Source of the DNA: JAAXTT01 sp964530215
Lineage (GTDB): Bacteria; Bacillota; Desulfotomaculia; Desulfotomaculales; Desulfocucumaceae
Direction of reading: 5' to 3'
DNA: 8,020 nucleotides
NCBI GenBank assembly: GCA_964530215.1
Contig: CAZHAJ010000082.1
Span: 1 to 8,020, forward strand
The translations under genes were made by a program, and so were the position numbers. The stretch's first letter is position 1. Every line of letters starts with the position of its first letter. Shown here piece by piece: positions 5,828-8,020 of this stretch. The notes under the pieces were generated by a model. It worked only from the letters and a program-made list of their open reading frames with translations, ran no database searches and was not told the DNA's origin.

Positions 5828-5914
5828 TATGAATTTGGTTCATAATAGCTGGTTCTAAAGGGCATAAGCCGAGCCTTTACTGCTCGGATAATAATTTAAA
5901 TGAGCTAAAGGGGG
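5828..5914 (+). promoter_or_regulatory. Structured leader able to mask the amidinotransferase Shine-Dalgarno
   Basis: Hairpins seen are TATGAA/TTCATA (5828-5844); a bulged helix GGTTC...GGC-ATAA-GCC-GAGCC (5851-5875); and CCGAGC/GCTCGG (5869-5887) with loop CTTTACT. The last two are mutually exclusive. The segment CCTTTA (5874-5879) is complementary both to TAAAGG in the Shine-Dalgarno (5906-5911) and to an upstream copy (5856-5861), within the 8-bp direct repeat CTAAAGGG (5855-5862, 5905-5912). TAGCT (5846-5850) can also pair with AGCTA (5903-5907). This resembles a translational switch; no known riboswitch class is recognised. Confidence 0.4.
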
Positions 5915-5921
5915 AGATTGC

Positions 5922-7103
5922 ATGGCAAAAATCGTTAACTCTTGGAATGAGTGGGACCCTCTAAAAAGGGTAATAATCGGCAGACCAGAGGGTACCAATA
6001 TACCTGCTCCAGAGCCGGCATGGTGGTATGATTTGCCGGAGGGAGGATATCCATTGGGCTCTTATGGTCCTTTTCCAAAGGAAATGGAAGACGAAGCCAA
6101 TGAACAAATGGATTATTTTGTCTCTGTAATTGAAAAGCAGGGAGCAGTGGTGGACAGAGTGGAAATTCAACCCTTTATGTTGAATAAACCTGTTTCAACC
6201 CCTGATTGGACCCAATTAAATTGTCATGGCGTAAATAATGTACGGGATGTCACCATGATTTTAGGCAACTATATTGTGGAGGCTACCACCTGTCGTCGTT
6301 CAAGATGGTATGAATATCTTAATCTCCGTCCGATTTTTGAAAGATATTTTAAAGAAGATCCTGAGATGATTCATTTTGCGGCACCGAAACCAAGGTTGAC
6401 GGATGAATCCTATGTTGAAAACTACTATTATTATTTCAATAATGTATGGACAGATGAGGAGAAAACAAAAAAGCAATACGACTGGGATTTTCAACTCACC
6501 GAGAAAGAACCTTTATGGGATGCTGCAGATATAATGCGTTTTGGTAAAGATATTTTTGTTCAAGCGTCTTCAGTAACAAATAGGAGTGGTTTTGATTGGA
6601 TAAAGCGGATGTTTGAAGCCTTGGATTTCCGGGTCCATATGGTACATTTTGATACTCCCAAGGAATCCGACAAGCCCAGCAATTTCCATCCATGGCATAT
6701 AGATGTAAACCTGACTGTAGCCAGACCCGGTCTATGTCTCTATAATCCTGACTGGGCGCCTTTAAATCCCGAGTTCTATGAACTTTTTAAGAAAAATGAT
6801 TGGGAGTTAGTACCTGCGGCAAGACCTGACCACATGTATATGTGCAAGGTTTACCTGTTTGGCGGTTATGGGGAGAAATCATGGATATCCATGAACACAT
6901 TCTCTGTGAGTCCAAAAAATATGTGTGTAGAAAGTCATGAAAAATCATATATGGACCAATTGGATAGGCTGGGGGTAAATGTTCTTCCCATCCCCTATGA
7001 TAAAGTGGTGCCTTTCGGCGGAGCTTTGCATTGCACTACCTTGGATGTCTATCGTGAAGGCGGAAAAGAGGATTATTTTCCAAATCAAGTAAGCGGATAT
7101 TAA
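5922..7103 (+). CDS. Glycine-amidinotransferase-family enzyme
   Basis: This 393-residue cytoplasmic enzyme has the five-bladed propeller fold of arginine:glycine amidinotransferase. Family landmarks are VNSWNEWDPLKRVIIGRPEG (5-24), RD (108-109), DAADIMRFGKDIF (200-212), HIDVNL (259-264), KSWISMN (319-325) and FGGALHCTTLDVYREG (365-380). Catalytic residues equivalent to human D254, H303 and C407 are D203, H259 and C371. The family moves an amidino group from a donor, usually arginine, to an amine. Pocket positions differ from the human enzyme by my alignment: N300 and M302 become H256 and W258, and R322 falls at W278. Thus the acceptor, perhaps also the donor, may not be glycine/arginine. The start ATG 5922 follows AAAGGGGGAG. 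It is divergent from an XRE regulator and upstream of a sodium symporter. Family sure, substrate unknown. Confidence 0.92.
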   Translation: MAKIVNSWNEWDPLKRVIIGRPEGTNIPAPEPAWWYDLPEGGYPLGSYGPFPKEMEDEANEQMDYFVSVIEKQGAVVDRVEIQPFMLNKPVSTPDWTQLNCHGVNNVRDVTMILGNYIVEATTCRRSRWYEYLNLRPIFERYFKEDPEMIHFAAPKPRLTDESYVENYYYYFNNVWTDEEKTKKQYDWDFQLTEKEPLWDAADIMRFGKDIFVQASSVTNRSGFDWIKRMFEALDFRVHMVHFDTPKESDKPSNFHPWHIDVNLTVARPGLCLYNPDWAPLNPEFYELFKKNDWELVPAARPDHMYMCKVYLFGGYGEKSWISMNTFSVSPKNMCVESHEKSYMDQLDRLGVNVLPIPYDKVVPFGGALHCTTLDVYREGGKEDYFPNQVSGY

Positions 7104-7112
7104 ATTCTTTTG

Positions 7113-7134
7113 GCGCCCGGCATATGCCGGGCGC
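7113..7134 (+). terminator. GC-rich perfect palindrome after the amidinotransferase gene
   Basis: A perfect 22-bp palindrome, GCGCCCGGC-ATAT-GCCGGGCGC, starts 9 bp after the stop codon. It would form a very stable hairpin but is followed by TTAGGAATAAAATTTTT, only a poor T-tract. It may terminate part of the transcription or protect the mRNA 3' end, lowering symporter expression relative to the enzyme. Its GC content stands out from the surroundings, so an intergenic repeat is also possible. Confidence 0.6.
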
Positions 7135-7228
7135 TTAGGAATAAAATTTTTAAGTATAGAAGAATACATATTTGGTGATGACAGGCAGAAGCTTTAACAG
7201 TAAACAATAAAGTAGTAGATAGGTGGTG

Positions 7229-7258
7229 ATGGCATTATTATTTAAGAGATTTGGGTAA
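7229..7258 (+). CDS. Possible 9-codon leader peptide
   Basis: ATG at 7229 opens a nine-residue frame (MALLFKRFG) ending in TAA, with AGGTGG five bases or fewer upstream. It lies in the gap between the amidinotransferase gene and the symporter, 65 bp before the symporter start. The only support is the site and spacing; a chance frame is likely. The same gap holds a 12-bp palindrome AACTAATTAGTT (7271-7282), a possible operator, and no convincing promoter. Confidence 0.2.
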   Translation: MALLFKRFG

Positions 7259-7323
7259 AAATTTTGATTAAACTAATTAGTTAATTGTAGATTCAGTAGT
7301 TAAATTGAAAGGAGCTGAGGGAT

Positions 7324-8020
7324 ATGACTGGAATGCAAATTGGTTTGATGGTAATCATTTTTATATTTACACTGGCCGGAAGTCTCACTTACTTTTTGGT
7401 AAAGAGGAGCGGCAAGCGATTTATCGTAGCCGGCAAGAGTTTACCATTTTTTATAGTGGGAACAATGTTGTTTGCCCAGGCCACTGAGGCCAATGGAACT
7501 CTGGGGGGAGCCGGATTTGCCTATACCGGTGGGTTCTGGCATGGTTGGGTTCTTTCCGGTGGAGTAGGTGCATGTTTGATTATGACAGGGTTGTTTTATG
7601 CCAAGCCTATGAATCGTATGAACCTTATTACATTGCCGGATTTCTTTTTTAGAAGATATAATAAAGTGGCAGAAATTTTTGTTTCAATAATATCAATAAT
7701 AGCTTTTACAATAATGGATGCCGGTTGTATTGCAGGTGCCGGTTGGATACTTTCATGGGTTTTCCCCATAACTCTGGTTCAAGGTATGTTAATTATGGCT
7801 ACTGTTGTTTTTATATATACCTTGTGCGGCGGTATTTTCTCCTGTGCGGCCACAGATGTGCTCCAGTTGTATCCGGCTCTGATCGCCTTTGTTGGAAGCG
7901 TGATCTGGCTGATAAGCAAATATGGCTGGGACCATTTTGCAGTTTCCATTCCTGCTAATTTTGTAGACTTTAGTGCTATGACCACAATGCAGGGAGGAGC
8001 TCTTATATTCTGGGCCTCAT
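7324..8020 (+). CDS. Sodium:solute symporter family protein (partial, 3' end outside window)
   Basis: The frame is open for 232 residues to the window end, about half of a typical SSS-family protein. It starts at ATG 7324, nine bases after AAAGGAG (7308-7314). Predicted membrane segments lie at about 5-26, 41-60, 73-93, 117-145, 150-172 and 178-198. Family signs are AQATEANGTLGGAGFAYTGGF (51-71; discontinuous core helix), NLITLPDFFFRRY (100-112) after the third segment, and YTLCGGIFSCAATDVLQ (165-181), typical of sodium-coupled carriers such as PutP, PanF and OpuE-like proteins. It should import an organic solute with sodium. Its position 220 bp downstream of the amidinotransferase suggests that it imports a substrate of that enzyme, such as a guanidino compound or amine acceptor; this is inference. 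Confidence 0.9.
   Translation, partial: MTGMQIGLMVIIFIFTLAGSLTYFLVKRSGKRFIVAGKSLPFFIVGTMLFAQATEANGTLGGAGFAYTGGFWHGWVLSGGVGACLIMTGLFYAKPMNRMNLITLPDFFFRRYNKVAEIFVSIISIIAFTIMDAGCIAGAGWILSWVFPITLVQGMLIMATVVFIYTLCGGIFSCAATDVLQLYPALIAFVGSVIWLISKYGWDHFAVSIPANFVDFSAMTTMQGGALIFWAS

Noticed and set aside
5797..5921. Known guanidine riboswitch (ykkC or mini-ykkC) before the amidinotransferase
   Set aside because: The conserved ACGR hairpin loops and the ykkC core are absent.
5961..7169. Minus-strand open frames across the amidinotransferase gene
   Set aside because: They are antisense to a well-conserved enzyme, with low-complexity hydrophobic translations and no signals.
1..8020. CRISPR array, tRNA, rRNA, insertion sequence or phage genes
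   Set aside because: No spaced direct repeats of CRISPR type, no tRNA-like cloverleaf, no transposase or terminal inverted repeats, and no phage proteins were seen on either strand.

Overview
The window is AT-rich DNA that looks like a spore-forming, anaerobic, Gram-positive bacterium of the Clostridia, plausibly a Desulfotomaculum/Peptococcaceae-type lineage. The evidence is an intact SigK-type sporulation sigma factor, strong AGGAGG-like ribosome binding sites, frequent TTG starts, a SAM-I (S-box) riboswitch, and a sulfide-linked homocysteine gene set typical of strict anaerobes. The genus is inferred, not seen.

Left part (1-2711, minus strand): a three-gene operon runs from a promoter at 2682-2711 through a SAM-I riboswitch (2549-2658) and its terminator (2504-2530) into a DUF39/COG1900 homocysteine biosynthesis protein, a NIL-domain/2x[4Fe-4S] ferredoxin protein, and a UPF0280/COG2122 ApbE-like protein. 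These are the three families linked genetically to direct sulfide-to-homocysteine assimilation in anaerobes and methanogens. The riboswitch places them under SAM control. The last two genes share one reading frame, separated by a single TAA.

Middle (2763-4585): sigK (minus strand, uninterrupted) is divergent from a solitary KtrA/TrkA-type potassium-channel regulator (plus strand), across a 306-bp intergenic region. A strong hairpin terminator at 4551-4585 closes the ktrA unit and can also serve the convergent minus-strand genes.

Right part (4614-8020): a minus-strand cluster holds an XRE regulator, a 55-codon gene with its own extended -10 promoter, and a 91-residue six-cysteine protein. Divergent from it is a glycine-amidinotransferase-fold enzyme. 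After a GC-rich hairpin and a 190-bp gap comes a sodium:solute symporter cut off by the window end. The amidinotransferase keeps the catalytic Asp/His/Cys but differs from the animal enzyme at the substrate-pocket positions I could align. Its 125-nt leader has a hairpin whose loop is complementary to its own Shine-Dalgarno, plus an upstream copy of that Shine-Dalgarno which could compete for the loop. An AAATATGAAT-like motif recurs in the promoter regions around the XRE gene. Together these suggest a locally regulated guanidino-compound module (regulator, enzyme, transporter); its substrate is unknown and this is the least explained part of the window.
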